This document shows positions 54,902-63,284 of a stretch of 64,000 nt of DNA, in pieces. Below the pieces are notes generated by a model. It saw only the letters and a list, made by a program, of their open reading frames with translations. It did not search any database and was not told the DNA's origin. The translations under genes were made by a program, and so were the position numbers. Source of the DNA: Streptomyces tuirus. GTDB lineage: Bacteria > Actinomycetota > Actinomycetes > Streptomycetales > Streptomycetaceae. Numbering within the stretch: position 1 is the first letter of the stretch; each line of letters begins with the position of its first letter. Location of the stretch: the NCBI GenBank assembly GCA_018195615.1, contig JAGTPG010000002.1:1984001-2048000 (forward strand), read 5' to 3'.

Positions 54902-55351
54902 TCAGAGCAGCCGCTTGCGATAGTGGAGGCGGTCGCGGGGCCCGTCCGCGCGGCGCTCCACCAGCTCGTAGCCGTACTTCGGATAGATCCGCTGGTTCTC
55001 CCACATCATCGCGTTCGTGTAGAGCCTGATCTCGGGCAGACCGAGCGCACGCGCGTGCGCGTCCACGAACCGCAGCAGCCGTCGCCCCACTCCCCTGCCG
55101 TGCGCGGTGGGGTGGACGGCGATGATGTCGAGGAAGAGATGGTCCTCGAACGCCTCGACCACGACGAGGCCGACCACGGGCTCGCCCGTCACGAACACCT
55201 TTCCCGCCGCCACGTTCGCCGCGTGGTCCTCCTCCATGGGCTGCGGCACCCGGCCGATGCGCTCGACGTAGGGGCGGAAGGCCGCGTCGATCACGTCCTC
55301 GACGTCCGCTACGTCGGCGGGGCGGGCCGGCCGGATCTCCTCGTCTGCCAT
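54902..55351 (-). CDS. GNAT family N-acetyltransferase
   Basis: 149 residues, intact. FLDIIAVHPTAHGRGVGRRLLR is the acetyl-CoA pyrophosphate loop (motif A). IRLYTNAMMWENQRIYPKYG and YELVERRADGPRDR complete the fold. The acceptor is unknown. ATG 55351 (MADEEIRPARPA) begins with the usual first strand. Its upstream gap to the LPMO gene is 180 bp and carries both divergent promoters. Confidence 0.86.
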   Translation of the reverse strand: MADEEIRPARPADVADVEDVIDAAFRPYVERIGRVPQPMEEDHAANVAAGKVFVTGEPVVGLVVVEAFEDHLFLDIIAVHPTAHGRGVGRRLLRFVDAHARALGLPEIRLYTNAMMWENQRIYPKYGYELVERRADGPRDRLHYRKRLL

Positions 55352-55531
55352 GCCGCGACGGTACCTACCTGATGCCAGTCTGAGCACTCCCTTAACGGGG
55401 CCATAAGGATCCCCTTCCCCGCCCTCAGCAGGCGATTTCACGGTTCCTCGGGGCTAGCTTCGGATCACCCCACGGGATCCGGCCCACTCGGGCCCGGCCC
55501 TGTACCCCGTACCGTCTCGAGGAGTTCCCGC

Positions 55532-56488
55532 ATGCCCGCACGCCGTCAGGCCGTCGCCGTCGCCGCCCTCGGCACCCTCCCGCTCGCCCTGACCGCGCTG
55601 ACCGCCGCGCCGGCGGCCGCGCACGGTTCGATGGGCGACCCGGTCAGCCGGGTCTCGCAGTGCTACGCCGAGGGCCCCGAGAGCCCGAAGTCGGCCGCGT
55701 GCAAGGCCGCGGTCGCGGCGGGCGGCACGCAGGCCCTCTACGACTGGAACGGCATCCGCATCGGGGACGCCGGCGGCCGGCACCGGCAACTCATCCCGGA
55801 CGGCAAGCTGTGCAGCGCGAACAACGCGGAGTTCAAAGGGCTCGACCTGGCCCGCGACGACTGGCCCGCGACGTCCGTGCGCAGCGGCTCGCACACCTTC
55901 AAGTACCGTGTCACGGCCCCTCACAAGGGCACGTTCAAGGTGTACATCACCAAGCCCGGACACAACCCTGCCAAGCCGCTCGCCTGGGGCGACCTGGATC
56001 TCGAGAACCCCGTGGCGACGGCCACCGACCCGGCCGCCACGGGCGGTTTCTACACCTTCTCCGGCAGTCTGCCCGAGCGCTCCGGCAAGCATCTGCTGTA
56101 CGCGGTCTGGCAGCGGTCGGACAGCCCGGAGGCGTTCTACTCCTGCTCGGACGTCACCTTCGGCGGCGGCGCCTCGGCCGGAGGCGGCACGGCCCCGGCC
56201 CCGACCGCGTCCGCTCCCACCCGGAAGCAGATCGAGGACGGCACCGACAAGTCGACGATCGAGAACCACGGACACGGTGACCACGACGCCAGGACGTCGG
56301 CGGAGCCGGTGGCCGCCCCCAACGAGCCGAAGGCTGCCGGTGCCACCGCCAACCTCGCCGAGACGGGCGGCGACAGCAGCACCACGTACGTCGCGATCGG
56401 CGGCGCGGCAGCGCTGGCGCTCGGCTCGTCGGCCCTGTTCCTGTCGGCCCGGCGCCGGACGGTGAGCGGCGGCCGGCAAGGCCGCTGA
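55532..56488 (+). CDS. Sortase-anchored AA10 lytic polysaccharide monooxygenase
   Basis: 318 residues, intact. Signal peptide 1-30 (ending APAAA) exposes His31 as the mature N-terminus (HGSMGDP), which with His121 (SGSHTFKYRV) forms the copper histidine brace; Phe202 in EAFYSCSDV occupies the axial side. The catalytic domain ends near residue 210. A Thr/Pro/Ala linker then leads to LAETG (275-279), a hydrophobic helix and RRR, a complete class E-type sorting signal. It oxidatively cleaves chitin or cellulose while fixed to the cell wall. GAGGAG precedes the ATG. Confidence 0.92.
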   Translation: MPARRQAVAVAALGTLPLALTALTAAPAAAHGSMGDPVSRVSQCYAEGPESPKSAACKAAVAAGGTQALYDWNGIRIGDAGGRHRQLIPDGKLCSANNAEFKGLDLARDDWPATSVRSGSHTFKYRVTAPHKGTFKVYITKPGHNPAKPLAWGDLDLENPVATATDPAATGGFYTFSGSLPERSGKHLLYAVWQRSDSPEAFYSCSDVTFGGGASAGGGTAPAPTASAPTRKQIEDGTDKSTIENHGHGDHDARTSAEPVAAPNEPKAAGATANLAETGGDSSTTYVAIGGAAALALGSSALFLSARRRTVSGGRQGR

Positions 56489-56497
56489 CCCAGGACT

Positions 56498-56534
56498 CGG
56501 GGCCTGTCCGGCGGCTCAGGCCGGACAGGCCCCG
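56498..56534. terminator. Bidirectional hairpin terminator between LPMO and lipase
   Basis: CGGGGCCTGTCCGGC (56498-56512) and GCCGGACAGGCCCCG (56520-56534) are perfect 15-bp arms around a 7-nt loop. It starts 9 nt after the LPMO stop and lies 50 nt beyond the stop of the convergent lipase gene. Confidence 0.88.
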
Positions 56535-56584
56535 AAACGTTTCGTCTACACGTGTCAGCAGGACGCACGCCTGACGGACACGTG

Positions 56585-57448
56585 TCAGTCGAACGCCGAC
56601 GCGCAGGTGGTGGGCGTGGCCCGCCCCGGGTCCAGCGCGTTGGCCACCTCGTGGAAGGCGATCCGGTCCATCAGCCCGATCGCCACGTGCTCGGACAGAT
56701 CGACGGAACACAGGTCCTGGAGCAGGACGTTGCGCACGTCCGGCCCGCTCAGGTACTGGCTGCGCCAGGGCGTGACCACCTCGTCGTACTTGGTGGCGAT
56801 GACGGTGTAGCGCACGCCGGGCACGGTGTCGCCGCCCGCGTTCAACCGCTGAAGGAAGTCGGAGCCGGCGACCTGGTCGGCGAGGGCGGGCGTGGCCTTC
56901 GTCAACAGGTCGGCGGCGCCCGGGAAGTACGGCAGCAGGCGGGTGAAGCCGTTCAGGTCGGTGCCGTGGTTGCTGGGCGCGATGCCGACCAGCGCGTTCA
57001 CCTTGGCGGCTCCGCCGAGGAACCGCAGGTAGTAGCGGGGCATCATGCCGCCCTGCGAGTGTCCGACGATGTCGGTCTCGGCGGCGCCGGTGGCGGCGAG
57101 CACCCTGTCGACGAAGTCAGCCAGCTGTCCGGCGGACTTCTCGACCGGCCCGAGGCCGTGGAAGAAGGGGACGCCATCGAGCCGGCCGTAGTCGAGGGAG
57201 AAGACGCAGTAGCCGCGGACCTTCAGGTAGGGGGCGAGGCCCAGCCAGTTGTCGACGGAATTCCCGAGGGTGCCGTGGACCAGGACGACGGGGCGGGGAT
57301 GGGCGGCGGAGGGCTTGCAGGAGTAGTCGTTCCAGCCGGAGCCGGGGGCGGAGGCCGCGGCCCGCGCGGTGGTGGCGGGGACGGTGGCGACCGCGGCGGT
57401 CAGCAGGAGTGCGGCCAGGGGTCTGAACACGCGTTTCCAGGGCAGCAT
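56585..57448 (-). CDS. Secreted class 2 triacylglycerol lipase/esterase
   Basis: 287 residues, intact. Signal peptide (PLAALLLTAAVATVPATTARA) ends near residue 31. The alpha/beta hydrolase has the oxyanion strand RPVVLVHGTLGNSVDNW, nucleophile elbow GHSQGGMMPRYYL, Asp in ATKYDEVVTPW and a late His in VDLSEHVAIG. Four cysteines. It matches the Streptomyces secreted lipases of PF01674. ATG 57448 follows AAGGAGATCACC. Confidence 0.92.
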   Translation of the reverse strand: MLPWKRVFRPLAALLLTAAVATVPATTARAAASAPGSGWNDYSCKPSAAHPRPVVLVHGTLGNSVDNWLGLAPYLKVRGYCVFSLDYGRLDGVPFFHGLGPVEKSAGQLADFVDRVLAATGAAETDIVGHSQGGMMPRYYLRFLGGAAKVNALVGIAPSNHGTDLNGFTRLLPYFPGAADLLTKATPALADQVAGSDFLQRLNAGGDTVPGVRYTVIATKYDEVVTPWRSQYLSGPDVRNVLLQDLCSVDLSEHVAIGLMDRIAFHEVANALDPGRATPTTCASAFD

Positions 57449-57620
57449 CGGGTGATCTCCTTGCGGGTCAAGGGAGGTGCGACGGCACGACGCCCTGTGA
57501 TCCGGATCACGAGGATGCTGTTCACTCGTCAAGTTACGGTCGAGTAGCCAAAGTGGGAAGTTACGCGTCAGTAAAAACTTCCGGCCACAACCACCGACGG
57601 CCGATCCACCCGACGGCCCC

Positions 57621-58067
57621 TCACCAGGAGGGCCGCACAGGCCCCTGAGGCGCGATCCGCAGCAACCGTTCCCGCAGCACGCCCACTTCCCCCTCCCCCA
57701 GCACCGCACCCCACTCCCGCACGACCTCGGCGGCGGCCTCCTCGGCCGCCCGCGTACAGGCCCACCCGCGCTCGGTCAGCACGACCAGCCGCGCCCGCGC
57801 GTCCCCGGGATGCGGTCGCCGCTCGGCATACCCCTTGCGGACCATCTCATCGACGAGCTGACTGGCCGCCTGCTTGGTCACCCCGAGGTGGACGGCGAGA
57901 TCGGTGACCGTCGCACCGTCCCGGGCGAGCCGGGCGAAGGCGAAGCCGTGCGCGGGCCTGACCCCCTCGAAGCCACGGGCGACCACGCCCTCGTGAATGC
58001 GCTGCGTGAGCCCACCGGCGGCGGCGAGCAGAGCGGCGGACAGGGCCATGGCCTCGGAGTGCTGCAC
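57621..58067 (-). CDS. MarR family transcriptional regulator
   Basis: 148 residues, intact. Winged-helix: VTDLAVHLGVTKQAASQLVD with wing RRPHPGDARARLVVLTERG, and dimerisation helices at both ends. It lies divergent to a cupin gene, and two tandem palindromes fill the 81-bp gap, so it very likely represses both. GTG 58067 has no clear ribosome site; ATG 58049 is an alternative start. Confidence 0.88.
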   Translation of the reverse strand: MQHSEAMALSAALLAAAGGLTQRIHEGVVARGFEGVRPAHGFAFARLARDGATVTDLAVHLGVTKQAASQLVDEMVRKGYAERRPHPGDARARLVVLTERGWACTRAAEEAAAEVVREWGAVLGEGEVGVLRERLLRIAPQGPVRPSW

Positions 58068-58093
58068 GCATGCATTGAAACACTCTTGACGCG

Positions 58094-58135
58094 ATGGTCA
58101 AGCAGCTTGACCATATAGTCAACCTACTTGACTAT
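58094..58135. promoter_or_regulatory. Tandem MarR operators
   Basis: Site 1: ATGGTCAAG (58094-58102) / CTTGACCAT (58106-58114), 3-nt centre. Site 2: ATAGTCAA (58115-58122) / TTGACTAT (58128-58135), 5-nt centre. Both arms are perfect, and an overlapping CTTGA/TCAAG pair (58085-58102) strengthens site 1. They adjoin each other between the divergent MarR and cupin genes. Confidence 0.8.
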
Positions 58136-58148
58136 TCTGGAGGCCGCC

Positions 58149-58523
58149 GTGCCCGTAGTCCGCGCGTCCGAAGCCGTCTCTCACGAGATCCACGGCGCCC
58201 GCTTCGTCTCCTACGCCACACCACGAAGCGGCAGCAAGGAGCTCTGCGCCTGGCGCGGTGAGATCCCGGCCGGTCTCAAGGCGCCGGCGCACACCGTCAG
58301 CCGGGAGGAGATCTTCCATCTGCTCGACGGCGAACTGCTGATCACCCTCGACGGCCGCACCGACCGGATCACGGCCGGTGACACCGTGATCGTCAACGCC
58401 GGTGCCACCTTGACCGTCGAGAACCCGACCGACCGGACCGCGTACTCCTGGGTCACCACCTCCGTCGGCCTGGAGGCGCGGCTGGCCGACGGCACCCGCA
58501 TCGCGCCGCCGTGGGCCAACTGA
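58149..58523 (+). CDS. Single-domain cupin protein
   Basis: 124 residues, intact. Cupin strands include AHTVSREEIFHLLDGELLIT (with H, E and H metal-ligand positions) and DTVIVNAGATLTVENPTDRT. No second cupin or catalytic domain. Could bind a small effector or catalyse an isomerase/dioxygenase-type reaction. GTG 58149 follows GGAGGCCGCC at perfect spacing; transcription from the operator region would be MarR-controlled. Confidence 0.85.
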   Translation: MPVVRASEAVSHEIHGARFVSYATPRSGSKELCAWRGEIPAGLKAPAHTVSREEIFHLLDGELLITLDGRTDRITAGDTVIVNAGATLTVENPTDRTAYSWVTTSVGLEARLADGTRIAPPWAN

Positions 58524-58539
58524 CGTCACGCGGGAGGGT

Positions 58540-59523
58540 CTACGCCGCCCGCCCCGCTAGCCCCCCGGGCATCACCGCCCGCGGCCCGAACTTCGCTCGC
58601 GCGCGGTCCGCGACCTCCTCGATGCGGCGGACCTTCTCGTCCACGGGGTCGAAGGTCAGCTGGTGGGAGGCCTGGTCGGCGGGGTCGAGCCCCTCGGCGC
58701 GCAGGGCGATCGCACGGACCCGGGCGCGCTGCAGGCCGAGCGCCTCGTACATGGCGTACGCGGTCCGGGTCAGCGCCGGGGAGTGCGCGGTCGGTTCGGT
58801 CAGGGTGCGGCTGCGGGTCGTGGCCGAGCGGTCGGCGTAGCGCACGGTGAGGGTGAGCGTGCGGCACACCTTCTCCAGGGCGCGCAGCCGGGCGCCGATC
58901 TCCTCGGCGGCCGACAGCAGCGCCCGGCGGTGCCGGGCCGGGTCCAGCTCGTCGCGGCCGAAGGGGCGTTCCGTCGCGAGCGAGCGGGAGACGGCGTTCG
59001 GTACGACCCGGCCGCGGTCGATGCCGCTCGCCTTCTCGCGCAGCTCGCGGCCGGCCTTCGCGCCGATCAGCCGCTGGAGCGTGGACAGCGGCGCGGCGGC
59101 GACCCGGCCGAGGGTGTCGAGGCCGTAGTCGCCCAGCGTACGGGCGGTCGCGGCACCCACGCCGGGCAGTGCGGCGACGGGCCTGTCGGCGAGGAACTCC
59201 GCGATGGCGTCCTGTTCCTCGGGCACCGTACACGTCACCCCGGGCACGGCGTCGCCCAGCGCCACGCGGGCCAGCATCGGCCCGGGTCCGGCCCCGATCA
59301 CGCAGTCGACGCCGTACAGCGCGAGCGAGCGCACCCGGATCACCGAGGCCAGCTCGACGGCGTCCCGTCCGAAGTACCGCTCGGCGCCCCGCAGATCGGC
59401 CAGCGCCCCGTCCGGTGGCAGGGCCTGGACGACGGGCGTGAACTCCTCGAGCATCCCGAGCAGACGGGGCAGGTCGGCCTCGCGCGCCTGAGGCAGCTGG
59501 AAACGTACACAGAGGATGGTCAT
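58540..59523 (-). CDS. imuB: ImuB-like Y-family polymerase homologue
   Basis: 327 residues, intact. The little-finger and thumb regions are recognisable: ALPGVGAATARTLGDYGLDT, LREKASGIDRGRVVPNAVSR and ALEKVCRTLTLTVRYADRSA. However, the N-terminal CVRFQLPQAREADLP replaces the DMDAFF block and ADLRGAERYFG replaces SIDE, so the catalytic acidic triad is absent. That matches ImuB, the non-catalytic clamp-binding adaptor of the mutasome. It overlaps the dnaE2 stop by ATGA. Confidence 0.85.
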   Translation of the reverse strand: MTILCVRFQLPQAREADLPRLLGMLEEFTPVVQALPPDGALADLRGAERYFGRDAVELASVIRVRSLALYGVDCVIGAGPGPMLARVALGDAVPGVTCTVPEEQDAIAEFLADRPVAALPGVGAATARTLGDYGLDTLGRVAAAPLSTLQRLIGAKAGRELREKASGIDRGRVVPNAVSRSLATERPFGRDELDPARHRRALLSAAEEIGARLRALEKVCRTLTLTVRYADRSATTRSRTLTEPTAHSPALTRTAYAMYEALGLQRARVRAIALRAEGLDPADQASHQLTFDPVDEKVRRIEEVADRARAKFGPRAVMPGGLAGRAA

Positions 59524-62500
59524 CCCGCACTCCCCGGACTCTGGTGCCACAACTTCCTTCCCACCGCGGGCCCTTCGCCCGCGGGACGCAGATCGGCCCA
59601 GGGGTGCATCTCGTACCCCGTGGACATGCGGATCTTCCGCTGCTCCATCGGGTCCTGAGCCGCGGAGCCCGCCGGCGCGGGCGCCCCGTCCGAGCCGGCC
59701 GGCCGCCGACGCGCCGCACCCTCACCGTCCTCGCCGGAGCCGTCCTCGCCGGAACCGTCCGCGCCGGAGCCGTCCGCGCCGGAGCCGCCGCCGTCGGCCA
59801 GCCGGGCCGCGACACCCTCCAGGCCCTCCTCCTGCCGCACCTCCAGCAGTTCCGCGAGGTTCCAGGCGGCGGCACCCACCACGCTGAGGCTGCGCGGGCC
59901 GCGGCGCTGCACCACCCCGCGCACCAGCAGCAGCCAGGAGTGGAAGACGGTGTGGGCGCAGGCGTCGTGCGAGTCGTCGAAGAAGGCGAGGTCGACCAGG
60001 CCCGTGCCGTCGTCCAGGGTGGAGAAGATGACCCGCTTGCCGGACCGGATCGGCGGGGTCTGGGTGGCCGCCTTGGCGCCCGCGACCAGCACCGTCTCCC
60101 CGTGCCGGGCCTCGCGCAGCCGCCGCGCGGACACCACGCCCAGCTCGTCGAGGAACGCCCGGTGATCGTCCATCAGATTGCGCGAGGCGTCCATGGACAG
60201 CACGCCCAGCTCGGCACTGAGCCGCTCCGACGAGGTGAGGTCGGGCAGCCCGGCCGGCGCGGTCTTCCGCCCCCGGCCAAGGGCAACTGCCCACCGCCCG
60301 CACCCGCGCGCCCCGGTGCAGCTCGGTCAGATGCAGTTGCAGATCTCGGCGGTTGGCGCCGAACGCGTCCAGCGCCCCCACCTGCGCGAGCCGCCCGGCC
60401 AGCGGACGGCTGGGCCGGCCCCGCTCCCAGAAGTCGACCAGCGAGGCGTACGGCTGCCCTTCGGCGATCCGCGCCGCCTCGGCCTCACTGATGCCGTGCA
60501 CATCGGAGAGAGCCAGCCGCAGCCCCCAATTACCGGACACCAGTTCGATACGGTGTGCGACCCCCGACTTGTTCACGTCCAACGGCAGCACCGGCACCCC
60601 GCGCCGCCGCGCGTCCGCCAGCAGCAGCCGCTTCGGGTACATCCCGGGGTCGTGCGTGAGCAGCCCGGCGTAAAAAGCAGCGGGGTGATGCGCTTTCAGC
60701 CAAGCCGACTGGTACGTCGGCACGGCGAAGGCGACCGCGTGCGCCTTGCAGAAGCCGTAGGACCCGAAGGCCTCGACGATCTCCCAGGTCCGCTGAATCG
60801 TTTCCGCGTCATATCCGTTCGCCGCCGCGTGCTGCGCGAACCACACCTTGATCCGCTCCTGCGACTCCGGATCCGACAGCCCGCGCCGCACCCGGTCCGC
60901 CTCGCCGCGCCCGCAGCCGGTCATGATGTCGACGATGTCGATGATCTGCTCGTGGAAGACGACGACCCCGTAGGTGTCCCGCAGCGGCTCCTCCAGATCC
61001 GGGTGCGGGTAGCGGATCGGCGCCCGCCCGTGCCGCGCCTCGATGAACGGCCGCACCATGTCGGCGGCGACCGGACCGGGCCGGAACAGCGAGATGTCGA
61101 CGACGAGATCGTGGAAGCCGGCCGGCTGGAGCCGCCCGACCAGGTCGCGCTGCCCCGGCGACTCGATCTGGAAGCAGCCGAGCGTCTCGGTCGACCGGAT
61201 CAGCCGATACGTCTCCGGATCCCCCGGCGGCAGCCCGTCCAGGTCGACCCTGTCCCCCGACACCCGCTCCACTTCCGCCACGGCGTGCGCCATCGCCGAC
61301 TGCATCCGCACACCCAGCACGTCCAGCTTGAGCAGCCCGAGGTCCTCGACGTCGTCCTTGTCGAACTGCGACATGGGGAAGCCCTCGCCGCTGGTCGGCA
61401 TGACCGGCGTACGCGCCAGCAGGGAGGCGTCGGACAGCAGCACCCCGCACGGGTGCATGGCGACCCCGCGCGGCAGGGCGTCCAGGGCCTCGACCAGCTC
61501 CCACAGCTTCCCGTACCTCTCCTTCTCCCCCGCCAGCGCGCGCAGCTCGGGCAGCTCCTCCAGAGCGGCACGGGCGTCCCGCGCCCGGATGTGGGGGAAG
61601 GACTTGGCCACCCGGTCGATCTCGGCCGGGTCCATCGACAGGGCGGCCCCCACATCACGGATCGCGTGCCGCACGCGGTACGTCTCCGGCATGGCCACCG
61701 TCGCGACCCGCTCGGTGCCGAACCGGTCGATGATCGCGCGGTAGACCTCCAGCCGGCGCGCGGACTCCACGTCGATGTCGATGTCGGGCAGCACGACCCG
61801 CTCCTTCGACAGGAACCGCTCCATCAGCAGCCGGTGCTCGATCGGGTCGGCGTGCGCGATCCCGAGCAGGTGGTTGACGAGCGAGCCCGCCCCGGACCCC
61901 CTGGCCGCGACCCGGATGCCCATCTCCCGCACGTCGTCGACCACTCGGGCCACGGTCAGGAAGTAGGAGGCGAAGCCGTGATGGGCGATGATGTCCAGCT
62001 CATGGTGCATCCGCTCCCAGTACTCCCGCCGCCGGTCGTACCCGCGCAGCACCATCCCGGCCACCGCCCGTGAGGCCAGCGTCCGCTGGGCGGTGCGGCC
62101 CCCGGCACCGACCAGGTGCGGTTCGGGGAAGTGGACGGTCCCGATGCCCAGGTCGTCCTCGGGATCGACCAGACACTCGGCGGCCGTGGCCTCGGTCTGC
62201 TCCACCAGCCGGTGAGCGGTGTCCCGCCGGAACCCCGCGGCCTCCACGATCCGCTCCGCCACCCCGAACATGGCCCCCGCGTCCTTGAGCCAGGCCTCAC
62301 CGGAGTCCAGCTCCTTGGCCGGGTCGATGGGGACCAGCCGACGGGCGGCGTCCAGGACGTCGGCGACCGGCCCCAGCCCCGGGTCGGCGTACCGTACGGC
62401 GTTGCTGAGCACCGGCCGGATCCGCTGCTCGGCGGCGAACCCGACGGTACGGGCGGCCAGCCGCAGGGAGCCGGGACCCGTACCTTTCCGGCCATGCCAG

Positions 62501-63047
62501 ACGGCCTCCAGCCGCAGGGCGTCACCGTAGACCTCGCGCCAGGGCACGAGCAGCCTCGCGGCCCGGTCGGGACGCCCGGCGGCAAGGGCACGCCCGACCT
62601 CCGAATCAGGCCCGAGCAGCACGACCAGCCCCTCGGCGTGATGGCGCTCCCAGGGCAGCAGAGGCGTCCCCTCCCCTTCATGCGCGGCAGAGACGAGCCG
62701 GCACAGTCCACCCCACCCCCGGTCGCCGTCCCGGGCGAGAAAGGTCACGCGGGGGCCGATTCATCGACAAAGGCACCACCCCGCACCGGGGTCCGACGAC
62801 GCCCCCGCGCCCCGGGCTCGGGAGGTTCCACTCCCGTCACCGCCAGATCCGCCCCGAACAGCGGACGAACCCCCGCTTTCGCACAGGCCTTGGCGAACCG
62901 GACAGCGCCGGCCAGCGTGTCGCGATCAGTGAGAGCCAGGGCGTCCATGCCCCGCTCGGAGGCGCGTTCGGCCAGCCGCTCCGGATGCGAGGCCCCATAG
63001 CGCAAGGAGAATCCGGAGACGGTGTGCAGATGCGTGAACCCCGGCAC
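59520..63047 (-). CDS. dnaE2: Error-prone DNA polymerase III alpha subunit DnaE2 (three frame breaks)
   Basis: About 1,176 residues after repair. The PHP domain starts FTHLHTVSGFSLRYGASHPE; the polymerase core has GSGAGSLVNHLLGIAHADP, the catalytic PDIDIDVES, DVLGVRMQ and SYGFCKAHAVAFA; a C-terminal OB region follows. It performs SOS mutagenic translesion synthesis with ImuB. Missing bases lie near 62753 (FVDESAP then RVTFLARDG) and two close ones at about 60275-60310. A Gly/Asp/Ser repeat extends the C-terminus. GTG 63047 follows GGGAGG. The LexA-type box lies 35 bp upstream. Confidence 0.9.
59726..59790. repeat. 15-bp coding repeat in the dnaE2 tail
   Basis: About four units of a 15-bp sequence, each encoding DGSGA or DGSGE on the minus strand, lie in the linker of the DnaE2 C-terminus. 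Units differ by one or two bases. Probably a slippage-prone, non-essential linker. Confidence 0.75.
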
Positions 63048-63081
63048 ACGCACCTCCCGCACTCGTGAGCGACCTGGCTAT

Positions 63082-63095
63082 CGAACGTCTGTTCC
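63082..63095. promoter_or_regulatory. LexA-type SOS box
   Basis: CGAACGTCTGTTCC matches the actinobacterial/Bacillus SOS consensus CGAAC-N4-GTTCG at all but the last base. It is located 35 bp upstream of the dnaE2 start. A second, weaker CGAATATGTGTGCG lies at 63128-63141. The rest of 63048-63284 (237 bp) has no gene. Confidence 0.75.
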
Positions 63096-63284
63096 CAGCT
63101 ACCTCACCCCCACCATAGACCAATTTTCGAATATGTGTGCGACATCCGTCGGACCCTGCCCCACCTGCGCAAACACCGGGTCTGCCCCGGCCGTGAAGGC
63201 ATGCCCGTCACCCGCGGCGCAGGCGCTACGGCACGCGAAAGCCCCGCCCCTCACACAGAGGGACGGGGCCACCGAAAGCCCGCC

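Noticed and set aside
58540..59523. Functional DinB/Pol IV polymerase
   Set aside because: The catalytic acidic motifs are missing, so ImuB is the better call.
62745..62748. dnaE2 as two genes, a PHP-domain protein overlapping a polymerase protein
   Set aside because: Adding one C makes a continuous DnaE2 of normal length; separate PHP and core genes are not known for this family.
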